Shown here one piece after another: positions 29,069 to 37,341 of a DNA stretch of 64,000 bases. Both the position numbers and the translations under genes were made by a program. Position 1 is the stretch's first letter. Each line of letters begins with the position of its first letter. The notes under the pieces are model-generated. The model searched no databases. It was not told where the DNA came from and saw nothing but the letters and a program-made list of their open reading frames with translations. Source of the stretch: Arachnia rubra (lineage in GTDB: Bacteria; Actinomycetota; Actinomycetes; Propionibacteriales; Propionibacteriaceae); assembly GCF_019973735.1 (NCBI RefSeq), contig NZ_AP024463.1, positions 2,728,001 to 2,792,000 of the forward strand, given 5' to 3'.

Positions 29069-29869
29069 TCAGCGACCGAAGCGACGCTCCCGCTGGGCGT
29101 AGCTGCGCAGCGCGCGCACGAAGTCGACTTTGCGGAAGTCCGGCCACAAGGCTTCACAGAAGTAGAACTCGCTGTGCGCCGACTGCCACAGCAGGAACCC
29201 GGAGAGCCGCTGTTCCCCGGAGGTCCGGATAATCAGGTCCGGATCCGGCTGCCCCTTGGTGTACAGATGCTCGGAGATCTCGTCGATCTCGACGGTGGCC
29301 GCGACCTCCTCCAGGGTGCGGCCCTGCGCGGCCCGCTCCGCCAGCAGCGACCGGAAGGCGTCCCGCAGCTCATGCCTGCCGCCGTAGCTGACCGCGACGT
29401 TGATGTGCATGCCCTCGACCGCATCGGTCCGGCTCGACGACGCCCTCAGGCTCGCGGCCCGCTCCGGCGGCAGCAGGTCGAGGTCCCCGACCGCCTGCAC
29501 CCGCCAGCGTCCCGTCTCGGCGAGCGCCACCACCAGCTCGTCGATCACCTCCAGCAGCGGCTCCAGCTCCTCAGCCGCGGCACGGTCGAGGTTGTCGGTG
29601 CTGAGCACCCACAGGGTGATCACGGGAATGCCGATGTCGTCACACCACTCGACGAACTGCTGCAGCTTCGCTGCGCCCGCGCGATACCCCGCGACCAGGG
29701 GCTGCCCGGGCGCGTTCAGCCGCGCCCACCGCCGGTTGCCGTCCGCCAGCACCGCGACGTGCCGCGGCAGGGCAGAACGATCCAGCCGCTTCAGGACCCC
29801 CGCCTCATAGGTGGAGTAGAGCCACGCGGGGGGCCAGATGCGGTCGATGAATCGGCTGGTCGCAGACAT
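29069..29869 (-). CDS. Short-chain cis-prenyltransferase (Z-farnesyl diphosphate synthase type)
   Basis: A 266-residue member of the UppS family. Signature elements are HVAVLADGNRRWARL (catalytic Asp and isoprenyl phosphate binding), ITLWVLSTDNLDR, INVAVSYGGRHELRDA and the C-terminal PDLIIRTSGEQRLSGFLLWQ. The sequence is especially like Mycobacterium Rv1086, which makes (2Z,6E)-farnesyl diphosphate, rather than the long-chain enzyme Rv2361; that assignment is from recall of the Rv1086 sequence. Start ATG 29869; a longer frame to 29923 is less likely. It faces the hydrolase gene, with only 13 bp between the stops, so no room for a large terminator. Confidence 0.9.
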   Translation of the reverse strand: MSATSRFIDRIWPPAWLYSTYEAGVLKRLDRSALPRHVAVLADGNRRWARLNAPGQPLVAGYRAGAAKLQQFVEWCDDIGIPVITLWVLSTDNLDRAAAEELEPLLEVIDELVVALAETGRWRVQAVGDLDLLPPERAASLRASSSRTDAVEGMHINVAVSYGGRHELRDAFRSLLAERAAQGRTLEEVAATVEIDEISEHLYTKGQPDPDLIIRTSGEQRLSGFLLWQSAHSEFYFCEALWPDFRKVDFVRALRSYAQRERRFGR

Positions 29870-29953
29870 GAAACCAAGGGTAGGAGATTCCACCCGCAGG
29901 GATCGATTAACTCGCAACGCCACCGTCCCGCCGGCGGAATCTCTGCGCCAGGA

Positions 29954-31591
29954 TCACCGGCAGGTCTTGCCGTCCTCGGGGAGGGTGCCGTCCTGGAAGA
30001 AGGCGTTGATCGCGTCGGTGACGCAGCTGTTTCCCGAGGTCACGGACCCGTGACCGGGGCCGTCGTAGGTGAGCAGATGCCCGGACTCCAGCTGCTGCGC
30101 CATGGTGACGGCCTGCTGGTAGGGGGTGGCGGAGTCGCCCGTCGCCCCGACCACCAGGATCGGGGCGGCGCCCTTGCCAGTGAGCTTCAGGTTGGGCACG
30201 GAGGCGGCGGTCCAGCGTTCGCACGCCAGGTCCCCGCCCATGCTGCCGCCGAACACCGGTGCCTTCTGCCCCAGCTCGTCCTGTAGCGCGAAGTGCGCCG
30301 CCACTCCCTCGTCGGCGTGATCGAGGCACCGGGTTGCGGGGAAGGCGTAGGCCATCGTCTTCCATCCGTTGTCGTCGCGGCCCGTCAGGGCGTCAGACGC
30401 CTTGAGGAGGGCCGAACCGTCGCCTCTCATCGCCGCCGCCACCGTGGCGGTGAGCCGCGGATAGATACCCGCGCCCGAGTACAGGAAGCCAGCGACCCCT
30501 GTGGCCGCCTTTCCCTGGGTCAGCTGGCGGTCCCCCACCTGCTGGGGGCTGGCGTCCAGCCCCCGCAGGAAGGAGTTGATGGTGGAGATCACCGCGTCAC
30601 GCGAATCCCCGAAGGTGCAGGCGCTGGTGCTCGCGCACCAGTCCGCGTAAAGGTTCAGGGCCAGCTCGAAGCCCTCCACCTGGGAGACTTCCTCGCTGTT
30701 GGTGATGTCCACCGCAGAGTCCAGCACCAAGCGTCCCGTCCGCTCCGGGAACAACTCCGCGTACATCGACCCGAGATAGGTGCCGTAGCTGACACCGAGA
30801 TAGTTGAGCTTCTCCGCACCCATGAGGAAGCGCAGCAGGTCCAGGTCACGGACGGTCTCGATGGAGGAGATGTGATCGAGCAGCTCACCGGAGGCCTCAC
30901 GGCACTGCCGCGCGAAGGCCGCCCACACATCGCTCAGCGTGGTCTTCTCGGCTTCGTCGTCGGGGGTGTCGTCCGCGGAGTAGGCTTCGTCGGTCTGCTC
31001 CGTGGTGCCGCACTCCACATGCGTGGACTCACCGGACCCGCGCGGATCCCAACCGACGATGTCGTATCCCTCCCAGGCGTCGGACCCCAGGCTCCTGGAG
31101 AAATAGACTCCCCCGACGCCGGGGCCACCGGGATTCACGAACAGCGGCCCCTTCGAGGGATTCGCCGACGGCGCCTTCATGACCTTGATGTCCAGCGATG
31201 CCTTGCCGGGATTCTCCCAGTCCAGCGGGACCTTCATTGTGGTGCACAGCCCCCCTTTGCACCTCTGCCAGTCGAGGGTCTGCTCCCAGTAGGGGGTCAG
31301 GTCCTCGCCGAGGGAGCCGGGAAGCTGCACCGTCGGGCTGGACGCCGTGACGCCGAGCTGCCGGTCCGGGTTCTCCGTGCCTGTCTGCGGCCACGTCTCG
31401 TGCTCGGACACGGGCACCGCCGGCACCCCAGGTTTCTGCTCGCCGACGGTGGGAGCCTGCTGGGCCGATGGCTCAGCCGACGGGTTCGGCTGATGTCCTG
31501 GCGCGATCATCCCCGAGAGCACAAACGCCACCACGAGGCTGACCGCGACCCCAATCAGCATGACCTGCATCCAGCCCACCCAGGTGCGCAT
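29954..31591 (-). CDS. Secreted TAP-like alpha/beta hydrolase (tripeptidyl aminopeptidase type)
   Basis: A 545-residue exported hydrolase. An N-terminal hydrophobic segment (VMLIGVAVSLVVAFVLSGM) serves as signal or anchor, followed by a Pro/Glu-rich linker. The catalytic domain has LNYLGVSYGTYLGSMYAELF (Ser in GVSYG), and the C-terminal TAP-like domain has ILVVGATGDSATPYQQA and the His region LTYDGPGHGSVTSGNSCV. Members (S33; Streptomyces SlpD/E and tripeptidyl aminopeptidase) cleave peptides at the cell surface. The start overlaps the ricT stop by one base (TGATG), so it is probably translated by coupling. Confidence 0.9.
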   Translation of the reverse strand: MRTWVGWMQVMLIGVAVSLVVAFVLSGMIAPGHQPNPSAEPSAQQAPTVGEQKPGVPAVPVSEHETWPQTGTENPDRQLGVTASSPTVQLPGSLGEDLTPYWEQTLDWQRCKGGLCTTMKVPLDWENPGKASLDIKVMKAPSANPSKGPLFVNPGGPGVGGVYFSRSLGSDAWEGYDIVGWDPRGSGESTHVECGTTEQTDEAYSADDTPDDEAEKTTLSDVWAAFARQCREASGELLDHISSIETVRDLDLLRFLMGAEKLNYLGVSYGTYLGSMYAELFPERTGRLVLDSAVDITNSEEVSQVEGFELALNLYADWCASTSACTFGDSRDAVISTINSFLRGLDASPQQVGDRQLTQGKAATGVAGFLYSGAGIYPRLTATVAAAMRGDGSALLKASDALTGRDDNGWKTMAYAFPATRCLDHADEGVAAHFALQDELGQKAPVFGGSMGGDLACERWTAASVPNLKLTGKGAAPILVVGATGDSATPYQQAVTMAQQLESGHLLTYDGPGHGSVTSGNSCVTDAINAFFQDGTLPEDGKTCR

Positions 31592-32433
31592 CAGTTCTCC
31601 TTCCCCGGGGTGGCTCCGTGCACCGCCCGGTCTCTACCTGTGACGCAGACCTGCAGCAGCGGGCAGCGTCTCACTCCACCGGCGGTCCGCACCGCCACCT
31701 CATCCGTCGGCACCAGGTGCCCCACCACCCGTCCCGGACCATCGGGCGTGACTACTCTCTCGCCGATCGAGGGGGCCTGCCGCAGGAAGTCGACGTAGAG
31801 CGGGTGCTCGAACGCCAGACAGCACAACAGCTTCCCACATGCCCCCTGGATCTGCAGGGGATTCGACCCCAGGTTCTGGCTGCGCGCCAGCCTCATCGAA
31901 ACGGGCTCCACCTCGTTGAGGAAAAGGGTGCAGCACAGCTCCCTGCCGCACATGCCCACCCCTCCGGTCAGCTGCGCTGTGTCCCGCCAAGACACCTGCC
32001 TGAGGTCGATGCGCGCCCCGACCGCCCGGGCCAGGTCACCGATCAGGGCGCGGAAGTCGACCCGTCCCGGCGCAGTGAAATAGACCACCGCCAGCTTGTC
32101 GTACTCCGGCGAGGAGTCGACGTAGTCCGTCGCCACCACCTTCATCGGAAGCCTGTGGGCCGCGATCCGCTCAACGGCAATCTCACGGATCTGGCGGCGC
32201 CGCTCCCGGTTGGCTTCGTCCCGTTCCAGGTCCGCCCGGGTGGCCCGTCCCGCGCACCTCGGCAGCGGGGCCGCCACCGCCGTGTCCTCGGGCGCCCACA
32301 CCACGCGGGCCACCTCTGTACCGTCCTCCAAGGGATACAGCACCCAGTCACCGACGCGGTAGTCCACTTCACCCGGATCCAGGTAGTGCAGCCGTCCATA
32401 CTGCTCGAAGGTGACGGCCATGACTTTGGGCAT
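31591..32433 (-). CDS. ricT: PSP1/RicT-family protein
   Basis: A 280-residue protein of the PSP1 (YaaT/RicT) family. The conserved Cys clusters are present: CGRELCCTLFLNEVEPVSM and GACGKLLCCLAFEH, which in Bacillus RicT bind an iron-sulfur cluster in the RicAFT complex affecting RNase Y maturation. The N-terminal RWD-like part includes KVVATDYVDSSPEYDKLAVVYF. RicA and RicF partners are not visible, and actinobacteria often have only this protein, so its role here is unclear. Gene order near holB and tmk matches other actinobacteria. Confidence 0.88.
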   Translation of the reverse strand: MPKVMAVTFEQYGRLHYLDPGEVDYRVGDWVLYPLEDGTEVARVVWAPEDTAVAAPLPRCAGRATRADLERDEANRERRRQIREIAVERIAAHRLPMKVVATDYVDSSPEYDKLAVVYFTAPGRVDFRALIGDLARAVGARIDLRQVSWRDTAQLTGGVGMCGRELCCTLFLNEVEPVSMRLARSQNLGSNPLQIQGACGKLLCCLAFEHPLYVDFLRQAPSIGERVVTPDGPGRVVGHLVPTDEVAVRTAGGVRRCPLLQVCVTGRDRAVHGATPGKEN

Positions 32434-32485
32434 GCTCTACAGCGTAACCGGCAAGCCGAGCAGGCGCTGAACGCAGCCCCTGGGG

Positions 32486-34006
32486 TCAGTCGGTGCGCGC
32501 CGCCTTCGCAGCCTCCCGGGAACGCCGGAACGCTGCGTCGATGCCCCAGCCACCACCGCCGATGGTGATCAGCAGCAGGCCGACGGCCCCGAGCAGAAGA
32601 TCACGATCCCCGAGGAACCCGTCCATGCCTGCGACGAAGGGACTGAAGGCCCCCCACCGGACGAACACCAGCGAGCAGAGCGCTAGCGCGAGCAGCAGGA
32701 AACCGACGACACGCTGCAGGAGACCGACCACGAGCAGCAGGGCCATGGCCGCCAGCAGGAAGCCACCGATCCACGCCACTGTCCGGGGCTCCGGCAGGTA
32801 GGTGCGTCCCAGGGCCTCGGCTGCACCGTCGATGTTCGTGAGCCCCTGGTACGCGACGATGGCCAGGATCCCCGCGGTGACGAGCCGCAGGAAGAACAGG
32901 CCGAGGCTGGGCAAGAACTCATCCGTGGTGCGGCGCTGCTTCTGCGTGATGGTCCGCGACTCGTTCTCGGGGGAGGTCGCGACGACGCCGAGCCGCTCGT
33001 TGCGGGCGGCCCGCTCCGCCTCCAGCTTCTGCTGGCGCCGGCGTTCCTCCTCCTGCTCCGCGACGGGAATGGGAGAGGCCGCCGGGGTGGGAGAGGCCGC
33101 ATGCTGCACGGGAGACGACATCACCGCGGTCGTCTCGGACTGGCTGGCGGGCGCGGCGCTGGTCTCCGCACCGGCTTGCTCGCCGTCCGCCGCATCTCCC
33201 CGGAACAGGCCCGTCTGTACGGAAGTCTGCTCCGGATCGCCCGGCGACGAGGACGAGGCCGCGCTGCGCTGCGGCACGGCGGACTCGAACCGCTGGGTCG
33301 CATCCGGGTCGTTGTGTTGCGGAGCCACCTGCTCTGGCCGCGGCCTCGGCGTCTGAACAGACCGCGTGACCGCCTCACCACCGCCCGCGGGCCGCGGCGG
33401 CAGCGGATCCAGGCGCGAGGCGGGAGCCTGGGCTGGCTGTTCGGGATGCTGATATGCCGGCTGCACCGGTGGCACGATCTGGTCGGCGATGGTGTCCTCC
33501 ACGTCACGGGCTCTCTCCGGCCCCTGAGCGGTGGGTCTCTGGGGCTCGGGGTGCTGCGACGCCGGCTCAGGACGTTGCGGAGCCGCCGGTGTGGCCGGCT
33601 CGGTCTGCTGGTGTGCCGGCACCTCCAGGGGCCGCACCATGGTCTCCTCGTCCTCAGGCCGGGGGGATGTCACCGGGGAGGCGGGCTCCGGCATGCGGAG
33701 CCCGGAGACCACAGTTGGCTCGTCGGCGGCATCGACGTCCTGGTCTGCGGACGAATCCGGGCTGGGCTGCGTCCTGGCGCTCCCGGACGGCAGCGGATTG
33801 GCGGGCGTGAAAACCTGGGTGCTGGCGGCGCGTGTTGCCGGGCGGGGCCGCGGGCGCGGCGTCTCGACGGGAACCGACTGCTCGGTGGCGTGGTCGTCCC
33901 ATTCGGTAGGCTCCAGAGCGGTGCCGTACTCGCTCTGCTCGTCCTCCCAGTCGGCTCCGCGGGGCGTGCCCTGCCTCACCCAGTCGCTTGCGTCGTGTGA
34001 AGACAT
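32486..34006 (-). CDS. Pro/Gln-rich protein with C-terminal DoxX-like membrane domain
   Basis: A 506-residue protein in two parts. Residues 1 to about 350 are disordered and rich in Pro, Gln, Glu, Ala, Thr with repeated PEPASQHPEPQRP-like runs. Residues 360-500 hold four hydrophobic helices: FLPSLGLFFLRLVTAGILAIV and VGLLQRVVGFLLLALALCSL are the clearest, resembling a DoxX/quinone-oxidoreductase-like membrane domain. The ATG at 34006 follows GGAGGA; the longer frame to 34048 is not supported. It lies between holB and ricT, where other actinobacteria usually have nothing comparable, so it may be a lineage-specific insertion in that operon. Confidence 0.75.
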   Translation of the reverse strand: MSSHDASDWVRQGTPRGADWEDEQSEYGTALEPTEWDDHATEQSVPVETPRPRPRPATRAASTQVFTPANPLPSGSARTQPSPDSSADQDVDAADEPTVVSGLRMPEPASPVTSPRPEDEETMVRPLEVPAHQQTEPATPAAPQRPEPASQHPEPQRPTAQGPERARDVEDTIADQIVPPVQPAYQHPEQPAQAPASRLDPLPPRPAGGGEAVTRSVQTPRPRPEQVAPQHNDPDATQRFESAVPQRSAASSSSPGDPEQTSVQTGLFRGDAADGEQAGAETSAAPASQSETTAVMSSPVQHAASPTPAASPIPVAEQEEERRRQQKLEAERAARNERLGVVATSPENESRTITQKQRRTTDEFLPSLGLFFLRLVTAGILAIVAYQGLTNIDGAAEALGRTYLPEPRTVAWIGGFLLAAMALLLVVGLLQRVVGFLLLALALCSLVFVRWGAFSPFVAGMDGFLGDRDLLLGAVGLLLITIGGGGWGIDAAFRRSREAAKAARTD

Positions 34007-34115
34007 GAATCCTCCTGCATCAGTCAACGCTTGTGCCCATATTCTCACCGCAGCCGCGGCGTGCGGATGAGGCGCGCCCAGGTTGGGGCTTCCCCCACCC
34101 GGGAGGCGGGAGCTG

Positions 34116-35271
34116 TCAGCGGTGCGATGCCCTGCCTAGGCCCAGGAGCATGGCCTCGAGGGCCAGCTGGGGCGCGACGTTACCCTCCAGCGCCTTCCTC
34201 GCATCCAGCAGCGCATCCAGGGCCCGCACGGTCTGCTCCGGACTGGTACGCCCTGCGAAGGCGGCGATCTCGCTGGCGATGTCGGCGTTCACGAACGGCA
34301 CCCCGGGAGCGGTCTGGCAGGCCAGGACGTCGCGGTAGTAGCCGGTCAGCTCCGTGAGGACCCGGTCCAGGGCGTCGCGCTGGAATCTTTTGACGCGGGC
34401 CTTCTGCTGGTCCTCAAGGTCCTTGATCGCGCCCTGGGTGCCGCGCGCCTTGACCCGCTTAGTGCCCATGCCCAGCGCCGCCTGCAGTTCCGCCATCTCC
34501 CGGGCGTCCAGCTCGGCGGTCAGATCACTGGCCTCTTGGGATGCGGAGGCGACGAGATTCTCGGCGGCGGTCAGGCAGTCGGTGAGATTGTTCAGCCGGG
34601 CCGGCAACGCCAGGATCTCGTGACGCCGCGCCCGGGCCTCGTCGTTCAGGGCCAGGGCCCGGGCGCGGCCGATGTGTCCCTGCGCAGCCCGGGCGCAGTA
34701 CCGGGCCAGCACCTCGTCCACACCGTCCCGCCGGATGAGCAGCTGTGCGACCTCCTCCACGGGCGGGGTGACCAGCCGCAGCTCCCGGCAGCGGGAGCGG
34801 ATGGTGACGATCACGTCGTCGGCGCTGGGCGCGCAGAGCAGCCACACGGTCTTCGGGGCAGGCTCCTCCAGAGCCTTCAGCAGGGCGTCGGCACCGCGTT
34901 CGGTGACACGGTCCGCGTCCTCCACCACGACCACCTGCCACCGGCGGTTGACGGGCGCGACGTTGGCGCGGGAGACCAGCTGCCGCATCTCCTCGACGCC
35001 GATGCTGAGCTGCTCGGTGCGCAGCAGCGTCACGTCGGGGTGAGCGCCGGACAGCGAGGTGCGGCAGTCGTTGCAGTGCCCGCAGCCGCCGTCGGGGCAC
35101 TGCAGGGCCGCCGCGAAGGCGCGCGCCGCGTTGGAGCGTCCCGAGCCGGGCGGCCCGACGAACAGCCAGGCGTGGGTCATGGCGTGCCTCCCCCCCCGCC
35201 ACCGCACGGCGCAGCGTCTCAACGGCCTTGTCCTGGCCCACCAGTTCGTCCCACACGCTCACGGGGTTCAT
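34116..35271 (-). CDS. holB: DNA polymerase III delta-prime subunit, frameshifted in a G8 run
   Basis: Clamp-loader subunit. The main frame (34116-35222) has LFVGPPGSGRSNAARAFAAAL (Walker A-like), the zinc cysteines in CPDGGCGHCNDC, and VVVEDADRVTERGADALLKALEEP. The conserved start, SVWDELVGQDKAVETLRRAVAGG, is upstream in a different frame, beginning at ATG 35271 (or GTG 35259). The frames meet at a run of eight C on the plus strand (35190-35197); seven would restore one protein of about 384 residues reading AVAGGRHAMTHAWLF. As written, the gene is interrupted or would start late at MTHAWLF. Because holB is normally essential, a sequencing error or slippery translation is likely. tmk is 43 bp upstream. 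Confidence 0.85.
35190..35197 (-). repeat. G8 homopolymer tract within holB
   Basis: Eight consecutive G on the coding strand, at codons 26-28 of holB. One base too many relative to the intact frame. Runs like this are prone to sequencing error, replication slippage and ribosomal slippage. Confidence 0.9.
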
Positions 35272-35314
35272 CCTGCCACCTGCCACCGACTTTCCGGGCC
35301 GGCAGGATCCAGGA

Positions 35315-35944
35315 TCAGGCGAGCAGCGACCCCACCCTGGCCGCGACCTGCTGGGCGATGGCCTCGCGCGATTCGCGGGCGTCCAGCACGAGGTAGCGGT
35401 CCGGGGCCTGGTCGGCCAGGCGGAGGAAATGCGCCCGGGCGCGGCGGTGGAAGTCCAGGCCCGCGGCCTCAAGCCGGTCCTGTTGCCTGATGGTGGCCAC
35501 TGCGTCGGCCGGGTCGGCGTCGAGCAGCACGGTCAGATCGGGCCGCAGCCCGCCCGTCGCCCAGCGCGCCACCTGCTCCACCTCGGCCAGGTCCAGCACC
35601 CGCCCCGCCCCCTGGTAGGCGATCATGGAGTCGACGTACCGGTCGCACACCACCACCCGGCCCTCGGCGAGCGCGGGCCGGATCAGCGCCTCGACGTGCT
35701 GGGCCTTGTCAGCGGCGTAGATCAGCGCCTCGGCGCGTGAGACCAGCTCCGGGTGGTCCGGGCCCAGCAGCAGCTTGCGCAGCTTGCGACCGAGGCTAGT
35801 CCCGCCGGGCTGGCGCGTGACCACCGGGTCCACGCCGCGCTCCCGGAGCCACGGGACGAGCATTCTCATCTGCGTGGTCTTGCCCACCGCGTCCCCGCCC
35901 TCGAAGACGATGAAAAGCCCCGTGGACGGGTTAAGAGTTGTCAT
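35315..35944 (-). CDS. tmk: Thymidylate kinase
   Basis: A 209-residue dTMP kinase. The P-loop is FIVFEGGDAVGKTTQM (about 11-26), followed by VVTRQPGGTSLGRKLRKLLL (the E/P-R substrate loop) and VVCDRYVDSMIAYQGAGRVL (DRY motif). The LID region has ATIRQQDRLEAAGLDFH. It makes dTDP for DNA synthesis. The ATG overlaps the stop of the upstream CYTH/CHAD-like gene by four bases, so it is part of the topA-to-ricT run. Confidence 0.95.
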   Translation of the reverse strand: MTTLNPSTGLFIVFEGGDAVGKTTQMRMLVPWLRERGVDPVVTRQPGGTSLGRKLRKLLLGPDHPELVSRAEALIYAADKAQHVEALIRPALAEGRVVVCDRYVDSMIAYQGAGRVLDLAEVEQVARWATGGLRPDLTVLLDADPADAVATIRQQDRLEAAGLDFHRRARAHFLRLADQAPDRYLVLDARESREAIAQQVAARVGSLLA

Positions 35945-37263
35945 CGGCGCACCTTCGCGAGCAGTCTGCGGATCCTCGTCACCCGCTCAGGCCAGCGTTC
36001 AACAAAGCTGGCACGGGCCCTTGCCACCCGCTGGTGGGCACGCTCCATCTCACGTCCCCGTTCGAAGGCCTCCTGCGGGTCCAGCTGTGACAGGTCCGGG
36101 ACCTCGGGTGAGGCAGCACACTCCCGCAGGTCGCTGGCAACTTTCGTCACGACCCCCAGCAGCTTGCGGGCCGGTTTGCCGTGCAGCTGCACCGCTACCT
36201 GCCCGCTGGCACACACCTGCTCGGCCGCTCCCAGCGCGGCCCGCCAGTCCGCGTCGATGGAGTCCGTGGTCAGTGACCGGCACCGGTCCGCCAGGATGTA
36301 AGCCCCCTGCTGGGCGCGCCGCAGCAGCAGTGCCGCGGCCGGCTCGGCGGAAACATCACCGAGGCGTGGGGCGTGCACGGCGGCCACCAGCGAGTCCACG
36401 ACATCGAGGGCAGCCAGCCAGGGCGTCGAGGCCGTCACCAGCGCCGACTCCACCGCCTGCCGCCACGCCGGGTCGAGCACATTCGCCAGTCCCCTCACGT
36501 GCCGTTGCACCTCCTGCAGCGCGGCGGTCACCGCTTCCTGGCTGCGGTACTGGGCACGGACGAGGGCGTGGAGGTCGGTGGCGAACAACCGCGTCACGAA
36601 AGCCTCCATGGTGGCCTCCCGGTCCAGCGGGGCGGGCTCTGGGAAGTCGGTGCCCCCGGTGGCTGGCGCCCCGAGCCGCTGCTGGAGAGCCGGGAACTCG
36701 TCCACAGCGGTGGCCGACACCGCGTCCAGCGCCGCCCGCACATGCCGCACCTGCCGCTCGCTGAGCTGGGAGGCCGAGGTGAGCGTCGACTCCCGGTAGC
36801 GGGACGTCATCACGCCCCCCTGCCGCACCGTGACCCTCTCGTCGCGGATGGCCCCCAGGTCACCGTCGGGGCCCCGCAGCAGATACTCGGTCCGCTGGCA
36901 TTCCAGCGCCGCCACCGGCCCGAGGACCGCGCGCCGCACCAGGGGACGGGTCAGGTCGGCGAATTCCTGCGGCAGCTCGGCGGTGGCGCCGATCGGGATG
37001 ATGCACTCCTGGGGCAGGTAGGGAGCCCAGCCGGGCGCGGCGAGGTACCAGTCCCCCTCCCCGCCGAGCACCCGGTGCGCGAGCACCACACCGGCGCGCA
37101 GCAGCCGGTCGTCGGCGGTGTCCAGCACCGTGACGTCGATGCTGTGGCTGGTCGCGCGGCGCTCCATCAGCCCGGTGATCCCAGCGTCCTGAGACAGCAG
37201 CGGCGGCGCGTCAGCCTGGAAGGGCACGTCGAAACGCATCACCGCTGGTCGTTCGAAACCCAT
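35941..37263 (-). CDS. CYTH/CHAD-like protein, divergent
   Basis: A 440-residue protein. The N-terminal part is beta-rich with alternating charged residues, as in CYTH (triphosphate tunnel) proteins: RRATSHSIDVTVLDTADDRLLRAGVVL, VLAHRVLGGEGDWYLAAP and ALECQRTEYLLRGPDGDLGAI. The classic ExExK opening is not clear (MRFDVPFQ instead), so catalysis is doubtful. The C-terminal half is helical with spaced His/Arg (VQRHVRGLANVLDPAWRQAVESAL) like CHAD domains that bind polyphosphate. Since ppgK is nearby, polyphosphate binding is a reasonable guess. Start ATG 37263 follows GGTGAGG; it lies 78 bp after topA and overlaps tmk. Confidence 0.6.
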   Translation of the reverse strand: MGFERPAVMRFDVPFQADAPPLLSQDAGITGLMERRATSHSIDVTVLDTADDRLLRAGVVLAHRVLGGEGDWYLAAPGWAPYLPQECIIPIGATAELPQEFADLTRPLVRRAVLGPVAALECQRTEYLLRGPDGDLGAIRDERVTVRQGGVMTSRYRESTLTSASQLSERQVRHVRAALDAVSATAVDEFPALQQRLGAPATGGTDFPEPAPLDREATMEAFVTRLFATDLHALVRAQYRSQEAVTAALQEVQRHVRGLANVLDPAWRQAVESALVTASTPWLAALDVVDSLVAAVHAPRLGDVSAEPAAALLLRRAQQGAYILADRCRSLTTDSIDADWRAALGAAEQVCASGQVAVQLHGKPARKLLGVVTKVASDLRECAASPEVPDLSQLDPQEAFERGREMERAHQRVARARASFVERWPERVTRIRRLLAKVRR

Positions 37264-37341
37264 ATGCCTCACCTTCCCACACGGGAGTGTGCACCCATAC
37301 ACCACCTCGCCGAGAAGGCGCGATCTCCAGCCCCGCCCCGC

